The notes: generated from the sequence alone by a model not told the origin. Positions 51,240-63,865 are shown, counted from the first letter of the stretch. The stretch: DNA of 64,000 nucleotides from Lasiosphaeria ovina (GCA_033439765.1 JAULSN010000007.1:1302001-1366000); one strand, 5' to 3'. Numbers and translations: made by a program.

Positions 51240-52630
51240 GTTGGAAGGTATGTTTGCGTGGCTAACTGTCCAAAAGTCGTATAATGGAAATACGGGGCAA
51301 AATAGGGGCTGACGGTGACGGTGGCGGTGACGGTGACGGTGACGGTGACGGTGACGCAGCAAGACCAGCACAAAGAAGCGGCAGTGGCACCAAGATCAAG
51401 AGGCCGAGGCACCGCAGAACCTTCACATAAAAACCGAAAGTCGACGATCAACGACGACCAGAGCCCAACGTGCGGAGAACAATGACCAACTCCAGGGTTT
51501 CCGCTTTGGGCAGGGCAGCGGAGAGGTGGATAACCAAACCCAAAGACACACACAACCTGGGTCCGCGGTTTTGACTGGTCAACTGGGCTTCTTAGTTGAC
51601 TGTGGGTCGAGAGACATATTTGGACCCACGAGCCGGGCTGTTGAGATGCCACAAAGGGTGCCAGAGTCACGATAATTAGCAAACTGCCCGATCAAGCAAG
51701 ATGGGCGTGGTGCTGTCCGAGTGGATGCCGATGCGTCAGTGGGCGTCTATGTCATGCAGCCCCTGTGCCTGTACAGTACGTACTTGGCTGTGGCCGTGGG
51801 ATGCATGAGGTGGAGGCTCGGGGGTCTCGTCTTGTCTCGCTCCCGCTGGGTTCCAGCGACTGACCTCCAAGCATTACGGAGAATTAGGATTAGCAAACGT
51901 CGCGGCGGCTTATCAGCTCGCGCCCACGGGCCACGAGAGGCCCAACCAGCGCGACGCTGGCGCTGTTAGCAGTTGGCACGAAGCGCCGGGCGTCGACCTT
52001 TTTCTCCATCAAGCAGCTCCGATGCGCTCGGTGCGGCGGGAAGGGCATATGGCATGAATGATATACCAACAGGACCTCAAGCCGCTCCCCCATCTTCTCT
52101 GCCCTCTGCTGTCGTGTAAGCCATCCTCAGCCTCAGACACACTGCAGTGTTGCCCCGCGTCGCGATCGCCGGCGCGCCAAATTGACGAGCGCTTGGAGCC
52201 TCATGCAAGTCTGCCAGTCCGGTTGGGGTTCGGCGAGGTCCTTTACTCGAGTAGTTGATGCGGGCGGGAGCTGAGAAGCAATTCCCGTCCTCTTAGGTTC
52301 CTGACCTGAAATAACCTCCGGCGTTGAAACTCCAATTCCTGCCCTCGCGGCAGCCAATCGATCGCAGCGCCTCAGGGGGTCAATGCTCTTCTTGCCCGCT
52401 GCAGTGAGAGAGAGGGCTAATAATAAGGACTACGAGCAGCCCATCAACATTCGACTGTGGGGCATTAAAAATTCCGGATCCACAAGATTTGCAGCTGGGA
52501 CTGACCACCACCTCAGCATTTTTATTAGTATCGGAGAGTCTGCCCATTTCCACGGGAGCCGGCGTCCTCGTCGTATCATACACTTCCCACAAGACAAAAT
52601 TCGTGCAACAGCTCCAATTGAATCGCCAGC
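51240..52630. other. divergent promoter region between the PLP-enzyme and Tpa1-like genes
   Basis: 1.39 kb with no recognisable gene. It holds the GACGGT repeat and presumably both promoters. Open frames in it are short and lack domains. Confidence 0.55.
51311..51358. repeat. GACGGT hexamer run upstream of the PLP-enzyme gene
   Basis: Eight tandem 6-mers, six perfect GACGGT plus one GGCGGT and one GACGCA, lie 72-119 bp upstream of the ATG at 51239. In the transcript they would be (ACCGTC)n in the 5' leader, or they lie in the core promoter. The reading frame through them has no ATG, so I do not extend the protein. Confidence 0.85.
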
Positions 52631-54749
52631 ATGAAGAGAAAGGCAGACGTGCCCGCTGACAGCAGGAAGCCGGCCAAGAAGCGGTCCAAGAACTGTATTA
52701 CACCCCCCCGCCTGCCCCCGTCTCCTGACCTGCCCTGATGCCCGCCCGCCTCCTTCGGGATGCTGACTTTGCCCTCCCGCCATAGCCCTCACCGACGGCG
52801 AGGCCAAAGCCCGCTTCCGCAAGGGCCTGTTCGACAAGCCCGTCCTGCAAAAGTACACGGCCGACTATGCCTCGGCTACTCCCTACAAGCACAGCGTCAT
52901 CTCGGGCCTCGTCGACGACGGGCTCCTGCGCAAGGTCCGTTCCGAGGTCAAGGCCAACGTCTCCTTTACGCCCAAGGAGACCGACATCTACAAGATCCAC
53001 CAGAGCGGTGATCTGGCCAACCTGGACGGCTTGGACGATGACGCCCTGGCCAAGCTGCCCTCCCTCCTCGCCCTGCGCGATGCCCTCTACTCCAAGACTT
53101 TCCGGGACTACGTGTCACACATCACCGCCTGCGGGCCCCTGAGCGGGCGCAAGACCGACATGGCCATCAACGTCTACACCCCGAACTGCTACCTGCTGTG
53201 CCACGACGACGTCATCGGCTCCCGCAAGGTCAGCTACATCCTGTACCTCACCGATCCCGACACGCCGTGGCAGGCCGATTGGGGCGGCGCTCTCCGTCTC
53301 TTCCCCGTCACCGACCGCGCCGGCAAGGACGGCGAGGTGGCCAAAACGCCCCAGCCCGACCCCGTCAAGGTCATCCCGCCCGCCTGGAACCAGTTGTCCT
53401 TCTTTGCCGTGCAGCCGGGCGAGTCCTTCCACGACGTCGAGGAGGTCTACCACGCCGCGTCCAAGAAGGAGCTCGAGAAGAACGGCGGCCGCATCCGCAT
53501 GGCCATCAGCGGTTGGTTCCACATCCCGCAGATCGGGGAGGAAGGCTGGGTCGAGGGGGCCGAGGAGAAGGCTGCCCGCAACAGCGGCCTGATGCAGTTG
53601 CAGGGAAATCCGGACCAGCACGACCGTCCCCAGGCGCGGCCGGTGCCGGTCGAGAGGAGCGAGTCCAGCGACAGCAGCCAAGAAAGCGACGACGCGACAC
53701 TGGACGCAGACGACCTCGACTTCTTGCTCAAGTACATCGCCCCGACGTATCTGACGCCGGATACGATCGAGAATGTCGCCGAGCACTTTGAGGAAGGATT
53801 TAGCATCACCCTACCAGACATCCTACACCCAAAGTTTGCCGAGAAGGTCCGCAAGTATGTGGAGGCACAAGAGGCCAAGCCGCTTCCGGAGGACAGCGAG
53901 AAGATCGAGAAGGGCGCCTGGAAAGTCGCCCGCCCGCCACACAAGCACCGCTACTTGTACCTCCAGCCCGGAGATGTCAGCTCGGAAGACTCGCCGCTGA
54001 AAGAGCTGGTAAAGGTACTGCTGCCGTCGAGGCAATTCCGTCTGTGGCTTGAGATGGCAACCCGCTCCGTGGTTGAGAGCCACGATGTTCTCGCACGACG
54101 CTTTCGCAGGGGCAAGGACTACACACTTGCTACCGGCCACGAAGGCAAGTCGCGGCTAGAAGTCAACATTGGCATCACGCCGACCGAAGGGTGGGGCGAT
54201 GATGCTGAAGACGAAGATGATGAAGAGGACGAAGACGACGACGGCTCCGAGGTATCCTCAGAGGCGTCTACAATTCACAATGACGCAGGCAAGACAGCAA
54301 ACGGCAAAGCTAAAGCCAATGGCAACAGCGCCAAGGCAAAGGCAAATGGCAAGGCTGTTGACAAGGCTGTGGACAAAGACGTCCCAGACAAGGAGGAATC
54401 GGAGGTTGGTGGTCACGAAGTGTACATGGCCGGCGACGACGACAGCAACGAGGACGCCGCCATTTACAAGAGCAGTGCAGACGACGACAACATTCTCTTC
54501 TTCCAGGCGGCGTCGTGGAACAAAATGACTATAGTGTTGCGCGACAGCGGGACGCTGCGCTTCGTCAAGTACGTGGGCGCGAGCGCCAAGGGCGATAGGT
54601 GGGACGTCAGTGGCACGTTCGAGATTGAAGAGCAAGATGATGAACCTGATGACGAAGAAAATGGCAACGGAGCTGGCGTGGGGGTATTGGACGAAACCGA
54701 GGAGGAGTTCAATGGCTTCTCGAGCAGCGAGGACAGTGATTCGGACTAG
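52631..54749 (+). CDS. TPA1: Tpa1/Ofd1/OGFOD1-type prolyl 3,4-dihydroxylase
   Basis: Two exons, 52631-52694 and 52786-54749, giving 675 aa. The 91-bp intron (GTATTA donor, CATAG acceptor) falls after a Lys/Arg-rich nuclear-type start (MKRKADVPADSRKPAKKRSKN). The N-terminal 2-oxoglutarate/Fe(II) oxygenase domain shows metal ligands H161 and D163 (CHDDVIGS) and H237 (SFHDVEEV), plus R259 for 2-oxoglutarate (RIRMAISGWFH). A second, degenerate double-stranded beta-helix domain follows (PTYLTPDTIENVAEHFEEGFSI onward), as in Tpa1. In yeast and animals this family hydroxylates a proline of ribosomal protein uS12 and influences translation termination; in fission yeast Ofd1 regulates the SREBP Sre1. 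The C-terminal part carries an acidic and Lys/Asn/Ala-rich insertion from about residue 490 before the last conserved strands (NILFFQAASWNKMTIVLRD) and an acidic tail. Confidence 0.92.
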
Positions 54750-56994
54750 ACACGAACAGATACCACGGGGAAAACGAACTACTACACCCACCCCTGACCA
54801 GAGCTTCACTCAACCCGCAAAGGCTGCATCATGACCGCCATGTAAGAGCATCTCGCGGCTGGCCATCTGACAATGTCATTCTTAGTAAGACGTTTGGATT
54901 TACCTGTTTTGCTCGCCGTTGAGACTTTAGCCGGTGGCACGGGGGGGGGCAGAGCAAAAGCCCTAGTCAGATACACTAATCTAGAGCAGAGTGCCCTAGT
55001 TGCCTGGGCGTGTGGCTGAGGTGCCGTCGTCCTCGAAAGCTTCGATAGCTCTTGGAATTCCGAGTCGTGACCATCGGCCACATCCGTAAGACGGGCCTGG
55101 ACTTTTTCAGCGGTGGTACACGCACTGAGGAAATCAATGCCTGGAGAAACCGATGGTGCCCAATCCGACGTTGATGTTTCGATCCGGTGCTTCGACATGG
55201 GCAAGAGAGGTATTTGCCAAAGAACCTATCGAAATGACCGTCTCTGCAACTCTGGGCAAGGAAGGAATGGGGATCGCCTTTCCCCTCCCCCGCACGGCAC
55301 GCGGGTTTCCGTCCACCGACAGCGATCGACGTGGCAAACAACCTTGAAAGGTCGCACGAATTCCTGCCAGGGGAAAGAGGCCCAATCTAGAAGCGGACGG
55401 GAGCGTAAATCCCCCATGCCATCATCGACCAACGTGGCAACGGCAACCCTGAAAAGACCCTGCCGAGCCTTGAGGTTGTTTGTTGCCTGCGTGTGACCAT
55501 GACAAGAGGGGGGGCTCGAGAGTTTGGAGTCTCTGGTTCGTTGTGTGTCGCAAAAAGTGCCCCTGCTTGTGATAGTTGGTGCTTGTGAGACAAGATGCTC
55601 TGACGTGTGGGAAATAGATGGACGGCTACGAGAGCAACTATTCCGCTGCCTTTTGTGGCATTGCAGCGTTGCAGCGTTTTTGTCAGCGTTGGGCCCGGTT
55701 GGGAACTAAAACGGGGATATTCGATGGGTGTTTAAAGGACCTCCTCGGGACAGACAAGACAGACACCAAGACACTGGACATCTAGATGGCCCATGCTGCC
55801 TGCGTAGAAGGACAAACTCGCACCAACAGACACAAAAGGTTAAGGTAATAAAAACACACAACAAAGGCAAAGGGCTGGTGATGATCCACTCAGTATTCGC
55901 GGCACCGCTGGTCGGTCCCGGTTCGCTTCGAGATCGGCCTGGACTGGGACGTCATGATGGGACGTTTGGACTCTGGAAGGGCGTATTGGACGAACGAGGG
56001 GCGGTTGGTTGGTTGGTGGAAGTCCCTAATCGGGCTCGGAATACGCTGTCTAGTGTAGAAGCTGGAGTCAATCCATTAACCGTTACCAAATGCCCCTCCA
56101 AGGAAACCAACTGTAAGGTATACAGAGCACATCCCTGGCAAGTAAGTCTCTTTGGAATAGTCTAGAGGCGGGGCAGTGGTGGGTGGTGGGCGCTCGAGAT
56201 CGGTGGCTTTGGCTTCCCTAGCTCTAGGAAAAGAATCGGGGCACACGCACGGGCGAGGCGCAACTGCGGCGCTCGAGCTGGGGGCCTTGCCCTGGGTCCA
56301 TTCCATGTCAGGTCAGCGCATCCATCCATCGCACCGCCCCTTCGTTCAGGCTCCGCACAGCGAGCCAACCAGGAGCCTGGGCGTTGCGAGGTTCTTGTCT
56401 TGTGGCACCCCTCCACCTCCCCTCGGTGCCACCTGCCGCAACGGCCGGGGTCGGCCTGGAGCGCGCTGTGGGACTGGGGACCCGCCCGCAGACTGGGAAT
56501 CCGGCAGCGCATCGATCCAGATTCCCTGCGTGATCTGCAATCCATTTGGGGCGCCATTTCGTTTCGTCCGACCTTTTTTTTCTTAACGGCCGACTTTGCC
56601 TTGCCCGACTCGCTTTGCTTTCTTCTTTTTTTTTACCCTTACCTCGCTCAGGCATTCATTCCCATCTCTCTCTCAAACTCTGTCTCGACTCTTCGATCCC
56701 CTCCCCCCCTGCCGCTAGTTTGCCAACGGGTTCCGAGTTATACCCCGTCTAATACCAGGTCCCGACTTGCCGAGCTTTGTTCGACAGCCGCCCGCCTTCC
56801 CGCTCTTAAACACCACCCCTCCAGGCCTTCGGCCATTAACTACCTACCTTGAGACCAACCTGCGCGTGCAATAGCAATTCAAAGCGGTTCTGGCAGCCGA
56901 TATTCTCCTCTTCCGCCTGCAGTAGTCTTTTTTTGTTTCTGGCCGGTATATCCCGTAATCCATTAATTACTGTCGCCCCGCGCCCTCGAAAAAA
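54750..56994. other. spacer between the Tpa1-like and unknown-protein genes
   Basis: 2.2 kb without a recognisable gene. The longest frames (such as 55113-55496 plus) have no domain. The final 350 bp is C/T-rich, with CTCTCT tracts and A-rich sequence just before the ATG at 56995, typical of a fungal core promoter and 5' leader. Confidence 0.5.
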
Positions 56995-58204
56995 ATGCCG
57001 ATCCGGAACCCTTTCGCACGGCGGCCCGGCGGCAACCTTGCCGTCCAGGACGAGAATGTGCGCCCCGGCTCGTCGTCTGCGGGGTCTGGGTCCGACGACC
57101 CCGCGCATCCCGGCTTCGAGCGAGTCGACACGGTCGGGTCCAAAGCCTCGTCGGCGCTGAGCATTGGCAGCCGCCGGAGCCAGGATACCGGCGAGTACAA
57201 GATGAGTGGTATGTTCTCTGAATGTTCGTTCGCTGCGGCGGCGGCGGCGGCCTAATCCTATCCCCAAATCCACGACCCCTCCTTTTTTTTGTGCCATCCC
57301 CGCCAGGGCGCGAAGGCCAATCCAAGCCAATCCAAGCCACACATCCGATGAAAGCCGCTCGTCCCATGACTTGTCGTTCCTGGCTAACAGGTTCTCGTCG
57401 CGAATTACAGTGGTCAACGATAGCGGAGTCTATCTACCGGTATGAGACAGCGTTCCCAGTTGCGTCCCAACTGATGTGAACAGTATTGTCTAACCGCAGT
57501 TTGTGTCACAGCCGTCTCCCGTAGAAAAGGAAGCAACATGGCCCCGGCGGTACCTGTCGCGGACCTCGAGCGACAGGAGCAGCGTGGCCGAGATTGAGCA
57601 CTTTTCCATCTCACGAGAGTCATTCGACTCGTACAGAAGGTCCTTTGTACGTGACCCCAAGAACTGCGCCTGCTTGGCAAACGTGGCGACGGACAACGGA
57701 TCAAACTAACGCCCAGAACAGGACATTTGCGCTAAGAGCCCCATCGTCGTCACCGACCCAGCACCACGGCAAAGTCTTGATTCCACACGGTTCGCGCGCA
57801 TGCCGCGGTCAGCACTAGGCGAGCGGCGCTTCGAGCGCGAGCCGCCGACGCCCGAGGAGAACTTTGAAGAGGTTGGGCTCAACGACGAGAGCAACAGCAA
57901 ATCGTCACCGTTCGCGCAAGCGCCTAAGAAACGGGGCTTCTTCGCAAAGTTCGGGTCCGACGCCACAGCGGACAACAGCAACGCCGCCGGTCCTGTTAGC
58001 ACCACCGGCGGAGGCGTCACGTCACCGGCGGCGGCTCAGGGGGGCATGTCCCGCTTCCTCCCCGGCCGCAAGAGAGGGCAGAGCGGCCAGGGCGCCGAGC
58101 TAGGCGCCATGCCCGTCATCTACTCGCCCCCGCCGTCGTCGTCGATGAACAGGCCGCCGACGTCCACTTCTGCCTCGCTGCAGCCCCAGGAGGTCCAGTC
58201 CTGA
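56995..58204 (+). CDS. conserved fungal protein of unknown function
   Basis: Four exons, 56995-57208, 57411-57439, 57512-57646 and 57722-58204, giving 286 aa. Introns of 202, 72 and 75 bp have GTATGT, GTATGA and GTACGT donors, and CTAAC branches can be seen in each. I do not recognise a domain. The protein is hydrophilic, Ser/Arg-rich and has no membrane segment. Notable patches are MPIRNPFARRPG at the start, VVNDSGVYLPPSPVEKEATW across exons 2-3, SISRESFDSYRRSFDICAKSPIVV across exons 3-4, and KKRGFFAKFGSD. The 29-bp exon 2 is forced by frame. Intron 2 has two in-frame acceptors 12 bp apart (after 57499 or 57511). I chose the second because it gives the uninterrupted YLPPSP. The SP, RRS and SRES motifs could be phosphorylation sites (inference). 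Confidence 0.75.
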
Positions 58205-59615
58205 CGGGGTCCAGACTCAGCCGTGTGGCGGCGTGGCTACAGTGTCAAACTTTAACTTCTTGAGCAGCACTGGTTTGTACATACTATAATACTTTTTTTC
58301 TTCTTTTACACACTTTTACTTTGGGGTTTCGACGGTGTTCTTGGGGGTTTTGGGTAACGGAAGTCGCACGGTATAGGGTATATGCGAAGAGAGGAGGGAG
58401 GTAATTTGTCTTTTTTTTGTAAGAATTCCTTTTTACCTTTTTTTTCTTTCGCTGTATGTTGTTGCGTAAACGCATTGATAAGGGACGGGAAGTCTTAGAC
58501 GAGACGGGCGGAGCAGTATTGCCTTGCATTCACACTGCATCATCAGTTTACGGTTCGTTTCTGGTGTTTTATTCCATGTCATGTGCAATCAGTCACTCTC
58601 GGTTTCGTGGTCTCGGGTTTTGTGGTAGAGAAAGCGGGAAAATGGGCGATGGGGCGGATGGTATGGTGTGATGTGGTGTTGATTCGTATGTTTGTGCTGT
58701 TGTGACAATATAGACAGGCGGGAAAGTCGAAGTTGATTAGATGGAAGTAATGCATGTACAGGAATACGTATACACGAGTATACACATGGTAATATTTGCG
58801 CATTCAGACTATAAAATACACTGTGCAAGTATTATTATCACTGTTTGCTGTTGTGCTTCTCTACCGAATTGTGCAAATGGAAGGATGTGTGTGTGTGTGT
58901 CTGTGTGTGAAGTGCATGCCGATCTTGCAAAATATGTAGTCAGAAAGAAACATGGTCCCGGCCACGGTCACGGTCACGGCCACGGCCACGGTCACGGCCA
59001 CGGCACGCCGAGGCTAATTTACGGGGCCGAAAGGGGGGTTTGATAGCCGGGTGACCGGCCAACTAAACAACCAAGTAGGTCAACCGGGCCGGGGCCCATC
59101 TGGTGGTGGCGGTGGTGGTGGCAGTGGTGGTGGTATAAGCTCAGTTTCTGGGCCTTTTTGGGTTGGTAGTTTCTTATGTCTGTCCCCGTCAGGATAAGGA
59201 AGCGAGTTGATGGAGGGAAATTACTGTACTAGTGCTAAGAGTTGGAAATTAAGGCAGTGATGGATGCTCCGAGCTTGTGTGTTTACATACATACATACAC
59301 ATAGGAGAGTCACAGAAGCAAGCTCGTGAGAACGCCCCTTTTCTGGTTGTTATTTACTCTGGTCACTACCATGGACATCTGCCTGCAAATGCGCGTGCAT
59401 GTGTGTGACTGATTACGTTGATATTGCAGAACTCGCCAAAGGCAAGGGGAGACTGCATCCGGCCTTTGGACTGAGCAAGTGACAGAGACACAGGAGACAA
59501 GTTTAGTTCTTCTTGCCAACGGCGTTTCTATTACTTTATAGCCTAGGTATGGATGGTAGGCCAGGGCAGGGAGTGATATTCCATCTACCACCCCTACCTG
59601 CCTGAATCCTACCTC
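58205..59615. other. 3' flanking spacer with GGYCAC repeat
   Basis: 1.4 kb between convergent genes with no recognisable gene. It contains T-rich sequence likely belonging to the 3' untranslated region of the unknown-protein gene, a TG run near 58,888, the GGYCAC array and a GGT/GGC run at about 59,102-59,135. Confidence 0.5.
58960..59006. repeat. GGYCAC hexamer array
   Basis: Seven tandem hexamers alternating GGCCAC and GGTCAC, followed by GGCAC. All differences are at one C/T position. Confidence 0.9.
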
Positions 59616-61032
59616 CTACCTCGCAGCATCACCAGCAGCGGCGGCAGCAGCATCCGCCCTCAGCGCACGGAAGCCCTGCAGCAGGTCCTCCCTGAGATCC
59701 TCCCAGGCCTCGACGCCGACGCTGACGCGCAGCAGGCGCTTGTCGACGCTAACGTCGGACATGGCGCGCCACTCAATCAGGCTCTCGACGCCACCAAGGC
59801 TAGTGGCGTGGTGGAACAGGTGCAGCTTGCTGGGCAGGCGGCGGGCGTCGTCGGCGCTGCGCAGCCACAGCGCGAACACGGGGCCGTAGCCGTTGGGCAT
59901 CTGCGCGCGCAGCCACGAGGTCGGGTCCTTGGCTTCGGGCTGCAGCGACGCGTGCTGGATCTTGAGCACGAACGACGAGAGGAATGCGCTGTCGCTGTCT
60001 TCTTCTGAAGATGTGGGTGTCGGAGCAGTGGTGGCCGTGGCGAGCCAGTCGACCAGGGCCTGGGCGCTCGCGCTCTGGCGCAGGACGCGCAGCTCGAGGG
60101 TGCGCAGGCTGCGCACGCCGAGCCAGCCCTCGAGGCTGCCCATGACGCCGCCGAGGAACAGGCGGTCCTCGCGCAGGCGGGCGAGCCAGGCGGCGGCGCG
60201 GTCGGGGCGCAGGGCCAGCACGCCGCCGAGCATGTCCGAGTGGCCGCCAAAGTACTTTGTGGCGCTGTGCATGGCGACGTCGGCGCCGAGCGCGAGCGGG
60301 TCGAGCAGCGGCGGCGGCGCGAACGTGGCGTCGACGGTGAGGTAGCAGCCGAGCGCGTCGGCGCGGCGGCGGTAGTGCGCCAGGTCGCGGGCCTCGCCCG
60401 TCGGGTTGAGCGGCGTCTCGACGTGGATGACGTCGCCGGGCCGCAGCGTCGCCAGCGCCGCCTCGTCCTCGAGATGGACCTTTTGCAGCCCGCTCAGCCG
60501 CGCCACCACGTCGATGACGCCGTGGCAGCCGTGGTAGCCGCCGCCGATGGCGATGCGCTTCGGGTTGAGGAACACCACCATGGCGTGGAACGCCGCCAGC
60601 CCGGACGCGTACGTCAGGCACGGCCCGCCCAGCGCAGAGGTGAGCACCGCCTCCATCCGCGTCGTGTTGGGCGCGCTATCGCGCGCGTAAATGTGCGAGT
60701 CATGGGGCGCCGCGGGCTGGATGACGGAAAGGGTCAGGATGGGTGGATGACAAAAGTGTGTTTAGGGGAAGGGGGGACAAAACACGCACGTTGACGTTGG
60801 TCCAGGGCGACAGGTCGTCGGGGTTGCGAGAGTAGCGAAACGTGGTCGAGACGTGCATGGGCGGGGCGACGGCCCGGTGGGAGTTGATGTAGTCGTCGGC
60901 ATGGACGGAGCGGGAGGCCAGCGACAGGCCCTTGGGGAAGGCGGCAGCAAGCTGGCCCGGGCCGTCCAGTTGCGGCTTCTGCTCGGCCTGCTCGAGCACG
61001 GCGGGCGGCTGCGTTCCGGAATCGGAGGCCAT
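59616..61032 (-). CDS. Cys/Met-metabolism PLP enzyme (cystathionine synthase/lyase-like)
   Basis: Two exons on the minus strand, 61032-60790 and 60716-59616, giving 447 aa. The 73-bp intron (GTGCGT donor, CCTGAC branch, CAG acceptor) joins in phase 0 to give WTNVNPAAPHDSHIYARDSAPNTTRMEAVL. Family features in order: LASRSVHADDYINSHRAVAPPMHVSTTFRY; the YxR phosphate-binding pair in HIYARDSAPNTTRME; LTYASGLAA; ETPLNPTG; TVDATFAPPPLLDPLALGADVAMHSATKYFGGHSD with Schiff-base Lys235; and VGVEAWEDLREDLLQGF at the end. This fold-type I family includes cystathionine gamma-synthases, beta-lyases and gamma-lyases. The wording is nearest to the poorly characterised fungal trans-sulfuration-like branch, so I do not assign a reaction. 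A Thr/Ser/Glu insertion (TPTSSEEDSDSA, about residue 320) is low-complexity. Confidence 0.85.
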
Positions 61033-62254
61033 CTTGGGCGCGGGGTTCTTTTCGGGGCCGTTCGTTGTCTCTGGGTCTGTCTACCTGGTCGATGTTGACT
61101 GCCCACTGTTTTGGACTGACGCTCTTCTCAACATTCGCTATTCAGTGACAGGCAGGTCGGGCGATGGTGAGGCGTGGGAGGGTCGGGGGAAGCATAGTCA
61201 TAGCCAAGTTTGCCTCTCGAGACATCCGGCTCCGGAGGACCACTCGCGGGCGCGGGCGGGCGGGGCCAAGGGGGGAAAGCCCCATCCATCTAGCTCTTTT
61301 TCCATCTTGATGGCGCCCACCTGCACCCAATCTTCTCCATTATCACGCGATGTCAAGCCAAGGGCGTGCACAGCGCGGAAATGGCGAGGGGACCCTCTTC
61401 CGCGTGGTAAATCGGATCATGCCAGCCCGTTTGTTTGGGGCCAGAAGCCAAGTTCTGTACTGTAGGCACATTGTACAAAGCAGGCGCATATCCCGGCCGT
61501 ATCCACTCATATATACGCAGTTCGGGATCATGCTTGCTTGTGGAGGCACACTTGATGGCGACTTGCAGGGTGGAGCTTGTCAAAGGCGAGGACTTGCAGA
61601 TAGGGCGGGCCAGGATGTGAAAACAACTACAGTAGACAAGCTGATCCGGGATCCGGGATCACGGACTGCGGGTTGAGACAGCCTGGCAAGGCTGGAGCGT
61701 CATACCAGGAAACAGACGCAGCTTTGAAAACATTAGATTTGAAGGTGTTGATGGTGATATATAAGGTAATTTCGACTCGTCGGCCGTTAATCTAGGTAAG
61801 CCGACAACAGTCTCGTCGGGTGCTCTCCAGCCGACTCGATAGCTCGAATTAGTCGACGGCATATGGACGATCTGAGACTTCAGCGACATCTGTTGTGGGC
61901 CGCATCTCGGTGATTCCAGTGTTACGTCTATGGCAGCGAGAACATCTTGTCTCGTTGCTGAGGAGAAAGTCCTCGGTGGCTAGTCCTTCCTGACGTTTGT
62001 TCATTTGCCGTGACGATCTTTCGGCTGTTGGGCTGGCCAATCCCCAATAATCCGTGGCCGCGCCAGTGCGAAGCCTGGCGTTTCGATGTGGGCGTTGCTG
62101 TTGACCGCCATTATTTGTTGCCTCGGTTCAATATCAAGGGGCGCATCACCCCCTGGCCGGTTCTCTCGGCTTACGGCCACTCGGATTCGTAAGGCACAAA
62201 AAGGCCACCTGGAACCCGAGGCCGCACCCAAAGCGGGCTTGCCTGCCTGCCTCT
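61033..62254. other. spacer between PLP-enzyme and deacetylase genes
   Basis: 1.2 kb holding the PLP-enzyme promoter and the deacetylase 3' end. No coding exon, RNA gene or strong repeat is recognised apart from a doubled GATCCGGGAT near 61,642. Confidence 0.55.
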
Positions 62255-63481
62255 TTAATCCCCCGCCACGGCGGCGCCCTCGTCGAGCAGCTCGGTGAGG
62301 GTGACGGCGCGGTAGCCGCGGCGCTGCATCTCGGGCAGGACCTTTTGCAGCATGGGGACGGTCCAGCTGCGGCGGTCGTGGCAGATGATGATGCCGCCGG
62401 GGCTCAGCATGCTGAGGATGTGCTTGGCGTTGACCCACCAGTAGCCGATCTGCGCGTCGTGCGGGTAGATGCTGCCGAGCACGATGCGGCGCCCGAGCTT
62501 GCGCATCAGCGCCCGCATGCGCGCGCTGAAGAAGCCCGAGCCCGGACGGTAGTAGTTATTCTTGCGCGGCGTGGGCGGGCCCGGCGCTCCACGCGCCGCC
62601 CGCCGCGCCGCCGCAGCAGGACTGTCGTAATCGCCTCTCCGGTTGATGGCGTCGTCGTCGTCGTCGCCGTCATCACCGCTGCCGTTCCCGTTCCCGTTCC
62701 CTCCGGTCGACAGCGGCGAGGTCTTGTCTCCGTCAGCCGTAGACGGCGGCAGGACCTCGTCCGTGTCGTTGTCATCATCATCACTACCACCACCAACCGG
62801 CCGCGGCGGCGCGTACACGTCGTCGGGCGGCGGGCCGTCGTCGGGCGAGTGGTAGGCGTACCAGTAGGCGTCGTCAATGTAGCGCTGGGTGTCGCGGATC
62901 TGGCGCTCGAGCTCTGCGTCGGACAGGGCGCGGGCTGGCTCGTCGCGCATGCCGTGGTTGGCGAGCTCGTGGCCGGCGCGGACAATGTCGCGCAGGACGG
63001 CCTCGCGGCCGGGGACCTGGGAGCCGACGACAAAAAACGTCGCGTGGGCACCCGAGGCGGCCAGGGCGCGCAGGATGTCGGGCGAGTAGTCCGAAGGCGC
63101 GTCGTCGATGGTCAGGGCCACGACGCGGTGCGACGACGGCAGCCACAGGCGCCACAGCACGTCGTCGCCCCAGCGGTGGGCAAAGTAGCGCATCAGCAGC
63201 GACGGCGGCTTGTAGACCATGTATAGCGGCAGGACCAGCACGACGGCCACGACGGCCGCGGCGATGGTCAGCGCCGCCATGCGGCTGCGTCGCGCGCGGC
63301 GGCGGAGGAGCCTGCTCGGCAGCCGCAGAATCGACCGGAGCCGGACGAGCATGCTGATGCTGCTGCTGCTGATGCTGCTGCTGCCAGTGCTGGTGCCAGC
63401 GCCAGTGCCCAGCACCCCGCAACCGCCCCCCTCCGATTCTCCAGCTGCTGCGCGCGCGTGTGCTATTGTCGAGTACACCAT
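62255..63481 (-). CDS. membrane-anchored NodB-type polysaccharide deacetylase
   Basis: A single exon of 408 aa from the ATG at 63481; a second in-frame ATG at 63352 would remove 43 Ser/Gly-rich residues. After a basic stretch (RRRARRSR) comes one hydrophobic segment (about 68-90, MAALTIAAAVVAVVLVLPLY), suggesting a type II membrane protein. The NodB fold follows: TIDDAPS (124-130) with the catalytic and metal Asp pair, ATFFVVGSQ, and HELANHGMRDE with metal ligands H171 and H176. After VNAKHILSMLSPGGIIICHDRRSWTV the protein ends in GYRAVTLTELLDEG. Members remove N-acetyl groups from chitin or related polymers; the exact substrate is unknown. A long Asp/Asn/Gly-rich insertion of about 85 residues (roughly 205-300) splits the catalytic domain. 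Confidence 0.85.
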   Translation of the reverse strand: MVYSTIAHARAAAGESEGGGCGVLGTGAGTSTGSSSISSSSISMLVRLRSILRLPSRLLRRRARRSRMAALTIAAAVVAVVLVLPLYMVYKPPSLLMRYFAHRWGDDVLWRLWLPSSHRVVALTIDDAPSDYSPDILRALAASGAHATFFVVGSQVPGREAVLRDIVRAGHELANHGMRDEPARALSDAELERQIRDTQRYIDDAYWYAYHSPDDGPPPDDVYAPPRPVGGGSDDDDNDTDEVLPPSTADGDKTSPLSTGGNGNGNGSGDDGDDDDDAINRRGDYDSPAAAARRAARGAPGPPTPRKNNYYRPGSGFFSARMRALMRKLGRRIVLGSIYPHDAQIGYWWVNAKHILSMLSPGGIIICHDRRSWTVPMLQKVLPEMQRRGYRAVTLTELLDEGAAVAGD

Positions 63482-63846
63482 ACCATGTCCATCTGAGCGA
63501 GCCGTCGGGTTGTGTCGGAGGGCGCTGGTGCTGGTCGTGTCTTTAGAAGAGGCGATCAATTCTTTCGATAAATTGGGGGCCTGGCCAACCAACAACGCAA
63601 ACGCTAAAAGCTAGGTAGCCATTACAGTGCCAAGCAGCGCCACAGAAGCCGATCGATCCAATCAGCCGCTGGCCACCTTTACAGTAGCAACGTATGCAAG
63701 CAACGTCTCCTGAAATTTTCCTGCAATACACTTCAACCCAATATTATAGAGGTACGGATTGTCACCATCAAGTGTTTATTTTGATTAATGCGCTGATCAA
63801 GGTACCTCCAGTTATCTGCTCCGTTTGTGAGCTGCTTTGAAATATT

Positions 63847-63865
63847 AAAAAAAAAAAAAAAAAAA
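63847..63865 (+). repeat. A homopolymer
   Basis: About 19 consecutive A, 366 bp upstream of the deacetylase start. Confidence 0.85.
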